A stretch of DNA of 64,000 bases from Candidatus Delongbacteria bacterium (GTDB lineage: Bacteria; CAIWAD01). How positions within the stretch are numbered: position 1 is the stretch's first letter; each line of letters begins with the position of its first letter. The stretch lies in contig JACKCN010000008.1 of NCBI GenBank assembly GCA_020634015.1, positions 119,888 through 183,887 on the forward strand. Direction: 5' to 3'. Position numbers and translations under genes: made by a program. Of this stretch, positions 25,537-34,029 are shown piece after piece. A model generated the notes under the pieces. That model was not told where the DNA came from, did no database searches, and was given only the letters and a program-made list of their open reading frames with translations.

Positions 25537-26082
25537 TTACAGGAACATCATCCGGCAGATGAACACGGCGGCCAGCACGCCCGCCAGGTCGGCGCACAGG
25601 CCGGCCAGTACCGCATGCCGCCCACGCGAGATGCCCACCGAGCCGAAGTACACGGCCAGCACGTAGAAAGTGGTCTCGGTGCTGCCGTAGAGGGTGGAAG
25701 CCAATCGGCCGATGAAGGAGTCGGGGCCATGGGTGTTGATCAGTTCGGTGACCAGGCCCAGACTGCCCGAGCCCGAGAGAGGACGCATCAGGGCGGCGGG
25801 CAGGATTTCGGCGGGCATCCCGATCAGGTCGGTCAGGGGAGACACCACTCGCGCGAAGACATCCAGCGCGCCACTGGCCCGGAACATGCCGATTGCCACG
25901 AGCATGGCCACCAGATAGGGAATGATTCTCAGGGCCACGGAGAATCCCTCCTTGGCGCCTTCGACAAACTCCTCGTAGACCTTGACCCGGCGCGTGATGG
26001 CCACCAGTGGCACCAGGGCCAGAAAAATGGGAATCAGGGACACGCTGACCGTGTCCAGGATGGTGCGCAGGCTCTCAGGCAT
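25537..26082 (-). CDS. spmB: Nucleoside-recognition membrane protein, SpmB-like
   Basis: 181 aa, multi-pass membrane protein. TVSVSLIPIFLALVPLVAITRRVKVYEEFVEGAKEGF and RPLSGSGSLGLVTELINTHGPDSFIGRLASTLYGSTETTFYVL are characteristic of SpmB, the Gate-domain family. In Bacillus SpmA and SpmB are needed for spore core dehydration; here, with no other sporulation gene in view, a transport or gating role for a small molecule is more likely (inference). Starts inside the end of spmA (8-base overlap). Confidence 0.9.
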   Translation of the reverse strand: MPESLRTILDTVSVSLIPIFLALVPLVAITRRVKVYEEFVEGAKEGFSVALRIIPYLVAMLVAIGMFRASGALDVFARVVSPLTDLIGMPAEILPAALMRPLSGSGSLGLVTELINTHGPDSFIGRLASTLYGSTETTFYVLAVYFGSVGISRGRHAVLAGLCADLAGVLAAVFICRMMFL

Positions 26083-26674
26083 CCGCGGCCCCCTTCTGCG
26101 GGAAGAGATGGCGCAGCAGGCGACTGGCAACGATGGCGACCACGGTGGCGCACCCGGAGGCGAACAGGGTGGTGCCGATGATTTCCGTGGGGCTGGCACT
26201 GCCTGCTGTGACACGTACCGCGATGATCGTGCTGGGAATCAAGGTGATGCTGGCGGTGTTGATCGCCAGGAAGGTGACCTGGCTGTCGCTGGCGCTGTCC
26301 TTCACGGAATTCAGCTCCTGAAGCTGCTCCATGGCTTTCAGGCCCAGGGGGGTGGCGGCATTGCCCAGGCCGAGCCAGGAAGCGCTCACGTTGAGCAGGA
26401 TGCTGCCCAGCGCGGGATGTCCATCGGGGATATCGGGAAAAAGTCTGCGGAAGACCGGCTTGAGCAGCCAGGCCAGGCCGCGGATGATGCCTGCCTTTTC
26501 GGCGATGCGCATCACACCCAGCCAGAGACTCATCACCCCGACCAGCCCGATCGCGATGGTGACGGCGGTCTCCGCCATGTTGAAAGCCGCCTGAGTGACT
26601 TCCGGCAGGCGACCGGTGAAGAACCCCACGATCACGCTGGACAGCACAAGCCCCAGCCAGAGATAGTTCAGCAT
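26075..26674 (-). CDS. spmA: Nucleoside-recognition membrane protein, SpmA-like
   Basis: 199 aa, multi-pass membrane protein: MLNYLWLGLVLSSVIVGFFTGRL, MSLWLGVMRIAEKAGIIRGLAWLLKPVF, NVSASWLGLGNAATPLGLKAMEQLQ and INTASITLIPSTIIAVR are SpmA landmarks. ATG 26674 has GGGGAAA ahead; an in-frame upstream extension looks non-coding. Forms a two-gene unit with spmB. Confidence 0.9.
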   Translation of the reverse strand: MLNYLWLGLVLSSVIVGFFTGRLPEVTQAAFNMAETAVTIAIGLVGVMSLWLGVMRIAEKAGIIRGLAWLLKPVFRRLFPDIPDGHPALGSILLNVSASWLGLGNAATPLGLKAMEQLQELNSVKDSASDSQVTFLAINTASITLIPSTIIAVRVTAGSASPTEIIGTTLFASGCATVVAIVASRLLRHLFPQKGAADA

Positions 26675-27159
26675 GCGCGTTTCCCCTGTTGAGTCCGTGG
26701 GCCGCAGGACCGGTGGATTTCGTGACCGGTCGTGGCCCACAAGCTCGCGAATACGCTCAGAAAGGCCAACGAGTGCCTCTGCCAGGCTGTGCCACATGGT
26801 GCCGGATGGTCCTCGAGGCTCCTGCGTGACTCGGGAGAAAGTCCCGCGTTATGGCAGATTTTTGTTCGGCATGGCCAATTTCACTGTTCTTAAAGGGGAA
26901 GTGGTTGAACAACAGCTTTGATTCCACTGTCGGAAATTGGACAGGAGTTCAAGCTGCCCGAGAGCTAACTGCTTGGAATACAAGCATTGAAGACTTGGCA
27001 CGTTTCGTGCCTGATTTGGCCAACTGAATTGGCAAATCCCTCTAACTCAACTCCAGCACCCCATTCGGGGTGACGTGTGTCTGTCCCCGAGATCTCCCGG
27101 AGGTGAGGAGACAGATTTTCATAAGGGATGAATCAGGCAGTTTGTTCCTTGTTCGGAGC
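26675..27159. other. AT-richer intergenic stretch with several hairpins
   Basis: The 632 bases between spmA and the 91-aa gene have no clear gene. On the + strand a string of small hairpins (CGGGA/TCCCG at 26832-26846, GCTTG/CAAGC at 26971-26985, GGCACG/CGTGCC at 26997-27011, ACCCC/GGGGT at 27058-27071, TCTGTC/GACAGA at about 27079-27115) leads into a strong + strand terminator at 27160. No + strand gene ends here, so the terminator may close a small non-coding RNA. Confidence 0.35.
26851..27027 (+). CDS. Possible 58-aa ORF
   Basis: ATG 26851 to TGA 27027 encodes 58 residues (opening MADFCSAWPISLFLKGK, ending DLARFVPDLAN). No family resemblance, no well-placed ribosome-binding site, and lower GC than neighbours. 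It would be ended by the terminator at 27160. Could be chance. Confidence 0.15.
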   Translation: MADFCSAWPISLFLKGKWLNNSFDSTVGNWTGVQAARELTAWNTSIEDLARFVPDLAN

Positions 27160-27193
27160 GCCGGCCCATACCGCTGAATGGGCCGGCTTTTTT
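27160..27193 (+). terminator. Strong rho-independent terminator
   Basis: Perfect 10-bp stem GCCGGCCCAT / ATGGGCCGGC, 8-base loop, then TTTTTT. The T-run is on the + strand only, yet no annotated + strand gene lies upstream for over 14 kb except the small ORF above. Confidence 0.85.
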
Positions 27194-27240
27194 ATGTGCG
27201 GACCACGCACCAGGCTCCGGGCATGGGCCGGAGACACGAA

Positions 27241-27280
27241 CCCCGTGACGCATTCCGACCTGTCGGAGCGCATCACGGGG
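27241..27280 (-). terminator. Long imperfect hairpin after the 91-aa gene
   Basis: Arms CCCCGTGACGCATTCCGAC and its near-complement (27241-27259 and 27262-27280; GC-rich, a few G-T pairs). It begins 26 bases beyond the stop at 27307. The tail on the - strand is TTCGTGTCT, only weakly T-rich. Confidence 0.45.
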
Positions 27281-27306
27281 TTGGTTCTGTTGACCTTGCC
27301 GGGGGA

Positions 27307-27582
27307 TCAGACCCTGGCGGGGGCCGTGTTCTGGTCCAGCAGTTTCCAGCTGCTGCGGTACTCGAAGTTGCCGCGCAGCCCCTTGACAACGAAGGGCTCC
27401 CAGTTGGCCACCTGGCGCGAGCCTTCGGGCAGCTGCCTGAGCAGCAGTTTGACCCATTCGCGGTCGGAGAGATCCTGTACCACTTCCACCTTGATCCGGG
27501 CCTGGCTGTCTTCGTACCAGTAGACTCCACCCACGCGAACCGACCCATCCTGGGTGTGAATGTGATGGGATTTGGTGATCAT
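27307..27582 (-). CDS. Hypothetical 91-aa protein
   Basis: Not recognised. 91 aa, no signal peptide or membrane segment. MITKSHHIHTQDGSVRVGGVYWYEDSQARIKVEVVQDLSDREWVK is followed by a basic C-terminal half with WEPFVVKGLRGNFEYRSSWKLLD. GGGGAA precedes ATG 27582. Alternating polar/hydrophobic pattern suggests a small beta-sheet protein. Divergent from yjbQ. Confidence 0.65.
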   Translation of the reverse strand: MITKSHHIHTQDGSVRVGGVYWYEDSQARIKVEVVQDLSDREWVKLLLRQLPEGSRQVANWEPFVVKGLRGNFEYRSSWKLLDQNTAPARV

Positions 27583-27768
27583 TGCGTTCCCCGTTGTTTT
27601 CTGAGCCAGCGCCCAATATGATTTATGGCGTTGATTACATGTGGGGTCGAGGGCACCTGCATGCAGCGGACGGCGCCTTGCGCCGCAGCTGATGCATGGT
27701 GCTTGCCAGAATCCCCGCACCCATGCGGACATCGCACTCCGCCAACCCGTCGTTCCAGGAGACCCCGA

Positions 27769-28185
27769 ATGGTGCACACCCACGAATTCAGTGTTGCCAC
27801 GAACGGGCGTGGATTCACGGACCTGGGCCCGGCCGTCCGCAAGTGGCTGGCGTCCCTGCCCCGGACCGACGGTCTGTGCCATGTCTTCGTGGCGCATACC
27901 AGCGCCTCGCTGATTCTGTGCGAGAACGCCGACCCGCGCGTGCGCCAGGATCTGGAGTGCTGGTTCGCCGACTCGGTCCAGGATGGTGACCCGCGATTCC
28001 GCCATCGCGATGAAGGCCCCGACGACATGGCCGCCCACCTGCGCAGCGTGCTGACCAGCAACTCGCTCAGTCTGCCCGTCCGTTCCGGCAGTCTGGCCCT
28101 GGGCACCTGGCAGGGACTGTATCTCTGGGAGCACCGTACCCGCGCCCACAGCCGGCGTGTGCTGCTGACTCTGGTGGGACAGTGA
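27769..28185 (+). CDS. yjbQ: YjbQ-family (UPF0047) secondary thiamine-phosphate synthase-like protein
   Basis: 138 aa. The family signature HVFVAHTSASLILCENADPRVRQDLECWF and the C-terminal GTWQGLYLWEHRTRAHSRRVLLTLVG are present. E. coli YjbQ shows weak thiamine-phosphate synthase activity, but the true role is unsettled. AGGAGA lies ahead of ATG 27769. The stop overlaps the next start as GTGA, so the two genes are coupled. Confidence 0.92.
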   Translation: MVHTHEFSVATNGRGFTDLGPAVRKWLASLPRTDGLCHVFVAHTSASLILCENADPRVRQDLECWFADSVQDGDPRFRHRDEGPDDMAAHLRSVLTSNSLSLPVRSGSLALGTWQGLYLWEHRTRAHSRRVLLTLVGQ

Positions 28186-28805
28186 GCGACAGTTCCTTTG
28201 GCGACCGCCCCGCCAGGGGCCCTTCCGGCGATCGCTACCGGAACTTCGCGGAGCTGGCGCGCGAGCAGGTCGAGGGGCAGGACTTCCGCATCCACTGTAC
28301 CCCGCGGGATTCCTGGCTGAGCGTGATCGCGCCTCACGGCGGAGGCATCGAACCGGGAACACTGCCCCTGGCACGATCCCTGGCCGGCACCGAACACAGC
28401 TTCTATGCGCTGGAAGGAATTCGGCAGGGCGGCGACAACAACGTGCTGCACATCACGAGCCACCACTTCGACGAGCCGCGCTGCCTGGAATTGCTGGCCC
28501 GCTCACCGCGTGTGCTGGCGCTGCACGGTCGTGCCACCCGCAAGGCCACGGTCTGCGTGGGGGGACGGGATGGCGAATTCGCGCAGCATCTGGCCCAGGC
28601 TCTTGAGGCCGGGGGATTCGTGCTGGAGGAGCTGAAGCGCTTTTCCGGTCGCCATCCGCGCAACATCTGCAACCGGGGTCTGCGACACGCGGGCGTGCAA
28701 CTGGAGCTGGGCGCCCCCCTGCGCACGGCGGACGTGCGTCCCGCGCTGGTGGCCCTGCTTGGGCAGGCGCTGCGGGACTTCGGCGAGACGTTGAGCAAGG
28801 CGTGA
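28182..28805 (+). CDS. Poly-gamma-glutamate hydrolase-like protein (DUF867)
   Basis: 207 aa with a GTG start inside the yjbQ stop. SVIAPHGGGIEPGT, FYALEGIRQGG and ITSHHFDEPRC are the metal-site segments of the phage PghP/YmaC family of zinc hydrolases that cleave gamma-glutamyl bonds; GRDGEFAQHLAQAL and NRGLRHAGVQLELG are further family blocks. No signal peptide. Pairing with yjbQ is not explained by any pathway I know. Confidence 0.85.
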   Translation: MSDSSFGDRPARGPSGDRYRNFAELAREQVEGQDFRIHCTPRDSWLSVIAPHGGGIEPGTLPLARSLAGTEHSFYALEGIRQGGDNNVLHITSHHFDEPRCLELLARSPRVLALHGRATRKATVCVGGRDGEFAQHLAQALEAGGFVLEELKRFSGRHPRNICNRGLRHAGVQLELGAPLRTADVRPALVALLGQALRDFGETLSKA

Positions 28806-28835
28806 TACAGTATCCGGAGACGTCGATGAAGCGTC

Positions 28836-29060
28836 TGGATTGCTGCTGGAGCGCCAATCCATCGTAGTCCGGATGCAGCGCAGCGAAATCCGGGGACATC
28901 ACACCCGGCTCGCGCCACACACGCTGAACTCCCAACATGTGCTTTTCCCGGATTGCGCTTCGCTGCATCGGGCCCGGCTGGAAGCTACGGCGCTTCGATT
29001 GTACTGTTGGATTGCTGCTGCATCCGGGCTACGGCGCTACGATGCCACTGTTGGATTGCG
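28836..29060. repeat. Palindromic (REP-like) repeat patch
   Basis: Arm A (28866-28895, TCCGGATGCAGCGCAGCGAA and on) and arm B (28946-28974) are near-perfect inverted repeats ~50 bases apart. A third partial copy (GCTGCATCCGGGCTACGGCG) lies at 29016-29035. TGGATTGCTGCTG occurs at 28837 and 29008, and CTGTTGGATTGC at 29003 and 29048. The wording GGATGCAGCGCAGCGAAATCC is widely seen in intergenic palindromes of unrelated bacteria. The last copy runs into the 3' end of yqeB. Confidence 0.6.
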
Positions 29061-29913
29061 GACTGGCGTGGGTCAGCCAACACATCACGGCCTCCAGTGT
29101 GCCGCGAGCGACGCAGAGTGCCTTGTCCGAGATCAGGTCGGGGTTGACGCCGGAATCCCGCGGGTCGATGTCGGCCAGCTTGCAGCCAGCCTCGACCCGG
29201 GTGCCGTGACGCAACAGGCCCCGCACCTGGCCGGAAAGCGGCGAGAGCAGTGGCTGGCCGTCCAGCTGGCCCAGAGTCTGGCCTTCGTGTACCCGATCTC
29301 CCAGCTCACAGGTCCAGTATACGGTGCCCGCCAAGGGGGCATGCAGCACCCGTCTGGACGATTCGCCGCCCAGGCGTCCCGGAATGCCCGTGTCGGGCAA
29401 GGGGGCCCCTTCGTCGAGCACCCGTCCCAGAGTGTGTCCGCGCATGGTTTCGATGGCCCTGTGGCAGTTGGTTCCGGCGCTGAAGCCAGGTCCCAGCCCG
29501 ATGACCAGACTGGCCAGCGAGCGCTGATCCGGCAATTTCTGCTTGAGCATGCGGGCGTCCACCAGAATGCGTGGAGCCAGTGCGCGTGCCGATTCATGGG
29601 CGTTGCAGAGGATGGGCAAGTCTGCGCCGGGATCCCGCAGCAGGCGCTCCGCTTCGTCCGTACTGGCACAGAGGAGGGCCGACTGGCCTTCCACACGGGC
29701 GCGAGTTTCGTACAGCGCCTCGCTGAAGCACACCCGACGACGGATCGCGAGGGGCCGGGGCAGTTCGCTCAGCACGACCGGGAAGCCTGCCCGGGACAGG
29801 ACCCAGGCGCAGGCGCTGCCCAGCTCGCCCGCCCCGCGCACCCAGATGCGGCAGTCGGCGGCCGTTTCCCGCCATGCCAAGGACAGCGCCCTCTGTGGAG
29901 TGTTGTCACTCAT
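29029..29913 (-). CDS. yqeB: Selenium-dependent molybdenum hydroxylase accessory protein YqeB
   Basis: 294 aa, EF2563/YqeB family: Rossmann-like IWVRGAGELGSACAWVLSRAGFPVVLSELPRPLAIRR, VCFSEALYET, and GLGPGFSAGTNCHRAIETMRGHTLGRV. YqeB and YqeC occur with molybdenum hydroxylases that need labile selenium and are thought to mature the cofactor. The C-terminal HASPQSNSGIVAP is coded by the repeat patch, so the natural end has been altered. ATG 29913 overlaps the upstream gene by 8 bases. Last gene of the operon. Confidence 0.93.
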   Translation of the reverse strand: MSDNTPQRALSLAWRETAADCRIWVRGAGELGSACAWVLSRAGFPVVLSELPRPLAIRRRVCFSEALYETRARVEGQSALLCASTDEAERLLRDPGADLPILCNAHESARALAPRILVDARMLKQKLPDQRSLASLVIGLGPGFSAGTNCHRAIETMRGHTLGRVLDEGAPLPDTGIPGRLGGESSRRVLHAPLAGTVYWTCELGDRVHEGQTLGQLDGQPLLSPLSGQVRGLLRHGTRVEAGCKLADIDPRDSGVNPDLISDKALCVARGTLEAVMCWLTHASPQSNSGIVAP

Positions 29914-30547
29914 GCGCGGATCCTGATCGCTCGCCACCGCTGTCCAGCCAGCGATCCATGTCCAGCCAGAGGCCGCGGTCCTCGAGTTCCAGACGCCACA
30001 CGGCGTCGGGGTGGCGCTGGAACAGTGCGCGCGCGCCCTCGTCTCCTTCAAGACCATCCAGCTCGGCTCGGAACTCCCGATTGAAGAAGACGGGATGGCC
30101 CGGAATCCCGGGAGTGGCGGCATCCACGGGAAGCAGGATGCCGGATCGGCGTGTGCTCAGGGTTTCGAGAATGGCGTCAAGCGTGGGTGAGGCGAGGAAA
30201 CACCGATCGCCGTTGCAGAGGCCCAGCCATTCCGTATCCGGGGCCGTGGCCAAGCCCAGGCGAATCGTGTGTGCCAGGCCCATAGCCGCATCCGGGTTGG
30301 TTGCAATGGTCACTCGCTCTTCCGGGTGGGCCGTGATCCAGTCGGCCAGCAGCGAGGCCAGCTCAGCGGACTCCGCAGGAATCACCACCACCAGCGGCAG
30401 GTTGTGCCCGGCCAGAGCATCCATCGTATGCAGCAGCGCCGGTCGCCCATTCACGGGGCGCAGCAGCTTGCCCGGGTGGCGACGACTCTGGCCGGCGGCG
30501 CAGACGATCACGCAGGCCGATGCCGGTGTGTCACTGGACGCGTTCAT
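29906..30547 (-). CDS. mocA: MocA-like molybdenum cofactor nucleotidyltransferase
   Basis: 213 aa, NTP-transferase fold: VIVCAAGQSRRHPGKLLRPVNGRPALLH is a variant of the LAAGxSxRxGxxK loop, LGLCNGDRCFLASPTLDAIL replaces the usual GDxP block, and GIPGHPVFFNREFRAEL matches the substrate region. MocA adds CMP to molybdopterin to make MCD, the cofactor form of xanthine-dehydrogenase-type enzymes; the altered GDRCF in place of GDMPxV may mean a changed specificity (inference). Starts 17 bases inside yqeC. Confidence 0.88.
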   Translation of the reverse strand: MNASSDTPASACVIVCAAGQSRRHPGKLLRPVNGRPALLHTMDALAGHNLPLVVVIPAESAELASLLADWITAHPEERVTIATNPDAAMGLAHTIRLGLATAPDTEWLGLCNGDRCFLASPTLDAILETLSTRRSGILLPVDAATPGIPGHPVFFNREFRAELDGLEGDEGARALFQRHPDAVWRLELEDRGLWLDMDRWLDSGGERSGSAHE

Positions 30548-31280
30548 GCCAGCCCTCCTGCAGACTGCCCAGATGCACGCGCTCTGCACCGCCGGCACGC
30601 AGGGCTCGGGCCAGGCGCCGGGCCTTCGCGGGCCAGCGGTCCGCCTTGTTCACCAGGTACACGGGGTCGAGAATTGCGGGCAGCATGGCCCGATAGCCAC
30701 GCGGCCCCAGCAGCACCCGGCAGAGGCGCTCCTCGTCAAGACGGTCTGTGTCATGCCAGCCCCAGTGGGCGCAGAATGCCTCGGGCCGATGCACCAGACC
30801 GCCGCCGATGGGCGCGTCCAGCACCTCGGCTCCCACCAGAATCACGCAGTGTGTGCTCCAGTCCGGGACGCGCGGGTCGGGCGGGCGATGCACCTTGAGT
30901 GGGTGTTTGGCCGCACCGTCGTTCTCGAAGATGCAGAGATCGGCCAGCTCACAGGACTGGCGCAACTGCTCGGGTTCAAGTCCTGCGTGTTTGCCCGGAG
31001 TGTGTCCCGAGCGCAGCAGGGCCAGCAGGCGCTCAGCCGGCGTGAAAGGGAGACTGGCGGGAGGTGTGTCGTCGTTCAGCACGAGCAGCGGAAAGCGCTC
31101 GTCGGGGACGGCCTTGGTCAGCGAACTGAGCAGCACACGCGCGTGCTCGCGTGCGAATTCCTGCCCCAGAGCATGCAGCAGGCTGGTCTTGCCCCCTGCG
31201 CCGAAGAGGGCGATGCGTGCGCCGCGCGCCTGTGTCACTCCATCGAACAGCAGGTCGAAGAACACTGAAGAAGGGCTCAC
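30531..31280 (-). CDS. yqeC: Selenium-dependent hydroxylase accessory protein YqeC
   Basis: 249 aa. P-loop ALFGAGGKTSLLHAL at the N-terminus and CIFENDGAAKHPLKVHRPPDPRVPDW, which matches the ExDGAxxxPLKxxxxxEPxxP signature of YqeC. A putative GTPase/ATPase for selenium insertion or cofactor sulfuration/selenation. ATG 31280 overlaps the stop of the molybdenum subunit. Confidence 0.93.
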   Translation of the reverse strand: MSPSSVFFDLLFDGVTQARGARIALFGAGGKTSLLHALGQEFAREHARVLLSSLTKAVPDERFPLLVLNDDTPPASLPFTPAERLLALLRSGHTPGKHAGLEPEQLRQSCELADLCIFENDGAAKHPLKVHRPPDPRVPDWSTHCVILVGAEVLDAPIGGGLVHRPEAFCAHWGWHDTDRLDEERLCRVLLGPRGYRAMLPAILDPVYLVNKADRWPAKARRLARALRAGGAERVHLGSLQEGWHERVQ

Positions 31281-33577
31281 GTTCCGGCGCCCGTGGCTTG
31301 CAGGCGATCCAGCTCGGTCAACAGGGTTTCCGGGTGGAAGGGGCAGTGACGCAGACGCACCCCGCAGGCGTTGGCGATGGCGTTGGCCACCGCGATGGCC
31401 GGCCCGTTGATGGGAATCTCGGCCACGGCCTTGGCGCCAAAGGGGCCGCAGGGCTCATGCCCGGGCACGAATTCCGCCACGATCTCCGGCATGTCCAGAC
31501 TGGTGTAGATGGAGTAGTCCCGCAGGGTGCGGTTGATCGGACGCCCCAGCTCGTCAAAGATCATGTACTCGGAGAGCGCCATGCCCAGACTCTGCGGAAT
31601 CGCACCCTCCACCTGGCCCTCGGCCATCTGGGGGTTGATCACCTGGCCCGCGTCCGTGATCGAGACGACTTTCAGCACTCGCACGATGCCGGTGCGCGTA
31701 TCCACGCTGACCGTGGCGAAGGTGGCATTGAAGGGCGGGGGCGAGTCGTAGCTCATGTGGCTGGCGCAGGCCTGGATCTGCATCTGCTCGTCGGTGTAGA
31801 AACTGCGAGTGCAGATTTCCGGGTAGCCCATGCGGCGACCGTCCCGGCTCAGCACCTCGCCGCCCCCGATGGTGGCCTGCGGGTCCTTGAGCAGCTTGCG
31901 CCCCTGCGAGAGAATCTGTTCGCGCACGGCCTCGGCGGCCTTCTTGACTGCGCCACCCGAGATGTAGGTGGTGCTGCTGGCGTAGGCGCCCGTGTCGAAG
32001 GGGGTCAGGTCGGTGTCGGAGCTGTAGACCAGAACCTTGTCCATGGACACTTCCAGCACTTCGGCGGCGATCTGTGCCAGAGCAGTGTCCGAACCGGTGC
32101 CCAGGTCGGTGGCCCCGACCTGCAGGTTGAAACTGCCGTCCTCGTTCATCTTGAGCCAGGCGGCTCCCATGTCGATGCCCGGAATGCCCGAGCCCTGTGC
32201 CACGGCCGCCATTCCCACGCCCGTGCGCAGGTGGCCCTGTTTGCCCTCGACGCGCTGGCGATCCCAGTCGATGGCGAGTTTGCCGCGGTCCAGGCATTCG
32301 TCCATGCCCGAACTCTGGATCACAACAGGAAATCCCTCGCGGCCCTCGCCCAGAATCTTGGCGATGGGGACATCATCGCCCACGCGCACCACGTTCCGGC
32401 GGCGCAATTCGATCGGGTCCACCTCCAGCGCGATGGCGATCTCATCCATCAGACTTTCCAGAGCGAAGAAGCCCTGGGGGGCTCCGTATCCCCGATAGGC
32501 ACCCGCCACCGGCAGGTTGGTGTATACCGCCTGCCCGTGCACGCGGATCGCCGGGGAACGGTAAAGGGTCAGCGTCTTCTGGGCGGTCACCGACATCACG
32601 GTCAGGGCGTGGGGGCCGTAGGCACCGCAGTTCTCGAGGATCTTCAGGTCAATCGCCGTGATCCTGCGCTGGTCGTCCAGCCCGATCGTCAGGTCCACGA
32701 TCTGGGGATGGCGCGAGCGGGCGGCGTACAGTTCCTCCTCGCGGGTCAGTTCCAATCTGGCGGGGCGTCCGGTGATCAGGGTGGCCCAGGCCACCAGCTC
32801 CTCGCCCAGGATTTCCTGCTTGCCGCCGAAACCGCCCCCGATGCGCGGTTTGATCACCCGGATGCGGCTCACGGGCAGGTCGAGCACCTCGGCCACGATC
32901 CGGCGCACATGAAAGGGCACCTGGGTGGCCGTGCGGATCACGACGCGCTCGTTCTCATCCAGCCAGCTCAGGCTGATGTGGGGTTCGATGGACACCTGCT
33001 GCACATAGGGTGTGGAATAGCGTCCAGAATACACGTGGGCGCTGCCTGCCAGCACGGCATCCACATCGCCGACCTCGGCGAAGATCTCCGAGGCGATATT
33101 GCGCGCCGGGTCGTGAATGCCACTCTTGCCCTCCTCGGGATGCAGCACCACGGGGTTGTCGATGGCGGCTTCCGGATCGAAGATCGCGGGTAGGATCTCG
33201 TAGTCCACATGGATGTGATGCAGGGCGCGCTCGGCCGCTTCCAGGCTTTCGGCCACCACCAGGGCCACCTTGTCGCCCACGAAGCGCATGGTCTGGTCCA
33301 GCAGCAGCAGGTCGCGCGGGGAGGGCTCGGGATACCCCTGGCCGGCGGTCGTGTAGTAGTGCGTGCGCACATCCTGCCAGCTGAGCACGCGCAGCACGCC
33401 CGGCAGTTCCAGGGCCGCGCTGGCGTCAATCGAGGTGATCCGTGCATGGGCGTGGGGGCTGCGCAGGATCTTGAGGTGCAGGCAGTCCTTCAGCCGGATG
33501 TCGTCGGCGAACACGGGTTTGCCGCGCATCAGGGCCAGGCCGTCGACCCGGGCGGTTTTCTTGCCGATGTGTTTCAT
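31277..33577 (-). CDS. Xanthine dehydrogenase-family molybdenum-binding subunit (XdhD-like)
   Basis: 766 aa, Mo-cofactor subunit of the xanthine/purine hydroxylase family. MKHIGKKTARVDGLALMRGKPVFADDI is the N-terminal domain; KPRIGGGFGGKQE, GAYRGYGAPQGFFALES and EPCGPFGAKAVAEIP are pterin-site segments, the last carrying the catalytic Glu. In E. coli XdhD the 2Fe-2S and Mo parts are one chain; here they are separate genes with ATGA overlap. With yqeBC in the operon it is likely a labile-selenium enzyme acting on purines, perhaps hypoxanthine, xanthine or urate. No in-frame TGA, so not a selenocysteine protein. Confidence 0.94.
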   Translation of the reverse strand: MKHIGKKTARVDGLALMRGKPVFADDIRLKDCLHLKILRSPHAHARITSIDASAALELPGVLRVLSWQDVRTHYYTTAGQGYPEPSPRDLLLLDQTMRFVGDKVALVVAESLEAAERALHHIHVDYEILPAIFDPEAAIDNPVVLHPEEGKSGIHDPARNIASEIFAEVGDVDAVLAGSAHVYSGRYSTPYVQQVSIEPHISLSWLDENERVVIRTATQVPFHVRRIVAEVLDLPVSRIRVIKPRIGGGFGGKQEILGEELVAWATLITGRPARLELTREEELYAARSRHPQIVDLTIGLDDQRRITAIDLKILENCGAYGPHALTVMSVTAQKTLTLYRSPAIRVHGQAVYTNLPVAGAYRGYGAPQGFFALESLMDEIAIALEVDPIELRRRNVVRVGDDVPIAKILGEGREGFPVVIQSSGMDECLDRGKLAIDWDRQRVEGKQGHLRTGVGMAAVAQGSGIPGIDMGAAWLKMNEDGSFNLQVGATDLGTGSDTALAQIAAEVLEVSMDKVLVYSSDTDLTPFDTGAYASSTTYISGGAVKKAAEAVREQILSQGRKLLKDPQATIGGGEVLSRDGRRMGYPEICTRSFYTDEQMQIQACASHMSYDSPPPFNATFATVSVDTRTGIVRVLKVVSITDAGQVINPQMAEGQVEGAIPQSLGMALSEYMIFDELGRPINRTLRDYSIYTSLDMPEIVAEFVPGHEPCGPFGAKAVAEIPINGPAIAVANAIANACGVRLRHCPFHPETLLTELDRLQATGAGT

Positions 33578-34029
33578 TCCGGTTCCTCCGCGGCCAGAAT
33601 CGCCTGCACGGGCTTGACATAGCCCGTGCAACGGCAGAGGGTGCCCGTCAGTGCCTCGCGCACACGCGCCTCGTCCAGGCTGCCGCCCTGGCGCCGCAGG
33701 GCCACCGCCACGATCAGCATGCCCGGGGTGCAGAAGCCACACTGGGCGGCACCGTGATCCAGGAATGCGTCGCGCAGCGGGGTCAGCTCGCCCGAGGCGT
33801 CCAGGTGTTCCAGGGTTTCGACCCGGCGATTGGTCAGCAGTGGCAGCAGCAGCTGGCAGGCGTTGTGCGGGCGGTCGTCCACCAGCACGGCACAGGCACC
33901 GCATTCGCCGTGATCGCAGCCGTGTTTCACGCTGTACAGCTCCTGCTCGCGCAGGTACTCCAGCAGAGTCCGACCGGCGGGGGCTTCCACCTCCACGGTT
34001 CTGCCGTTCAGGTGCAGCACGCTTTTCAT
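33574..34029 (-). CDS. Xanthine dehydrogenase-family 2x[2Fe-2S] subunit
   Basis: 151 aa. First cluster: KHGCDHGECGACAVLVDDR with the fourth Cys in HNAC; second cluster: CGFCTPGML and CRCTGYVKPV. These relay electrons from the Mo site to the FAD subunit. Length and spacing are typical of CoxS/XdhC-type subunits. Start ATG 34029 overlaps the FAD-subunit stop. Confidence 0.95.
   Translation of the reverse strand: MKSVLHLNGRTVEVEAPAGRTLLEYLREQELYSVKHGCDHGECGACAVLVDDRPHNACQLLLPLLTNRRVETLEHLDASGELTPLRDAFLDHGAAQCGFCTPGMLIVAVALRRQGGSLDEARVREALTGTLCRCTGYVKPVQAILAAEEPE

Noticed and set aside
25537..26674. Evidence of sporulation
   Set aside because: spmAB alone is not sufficient; these genes occur in non-sporulating bacteria.
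31277..33577. Selenocysteine in the molybdenum subunit
   Set aside because: No in-frame TGA occurs within the gene; the selenium is expected as a labile cofactor ligand, as for YqeB/YqeC-linked hydroxylases.
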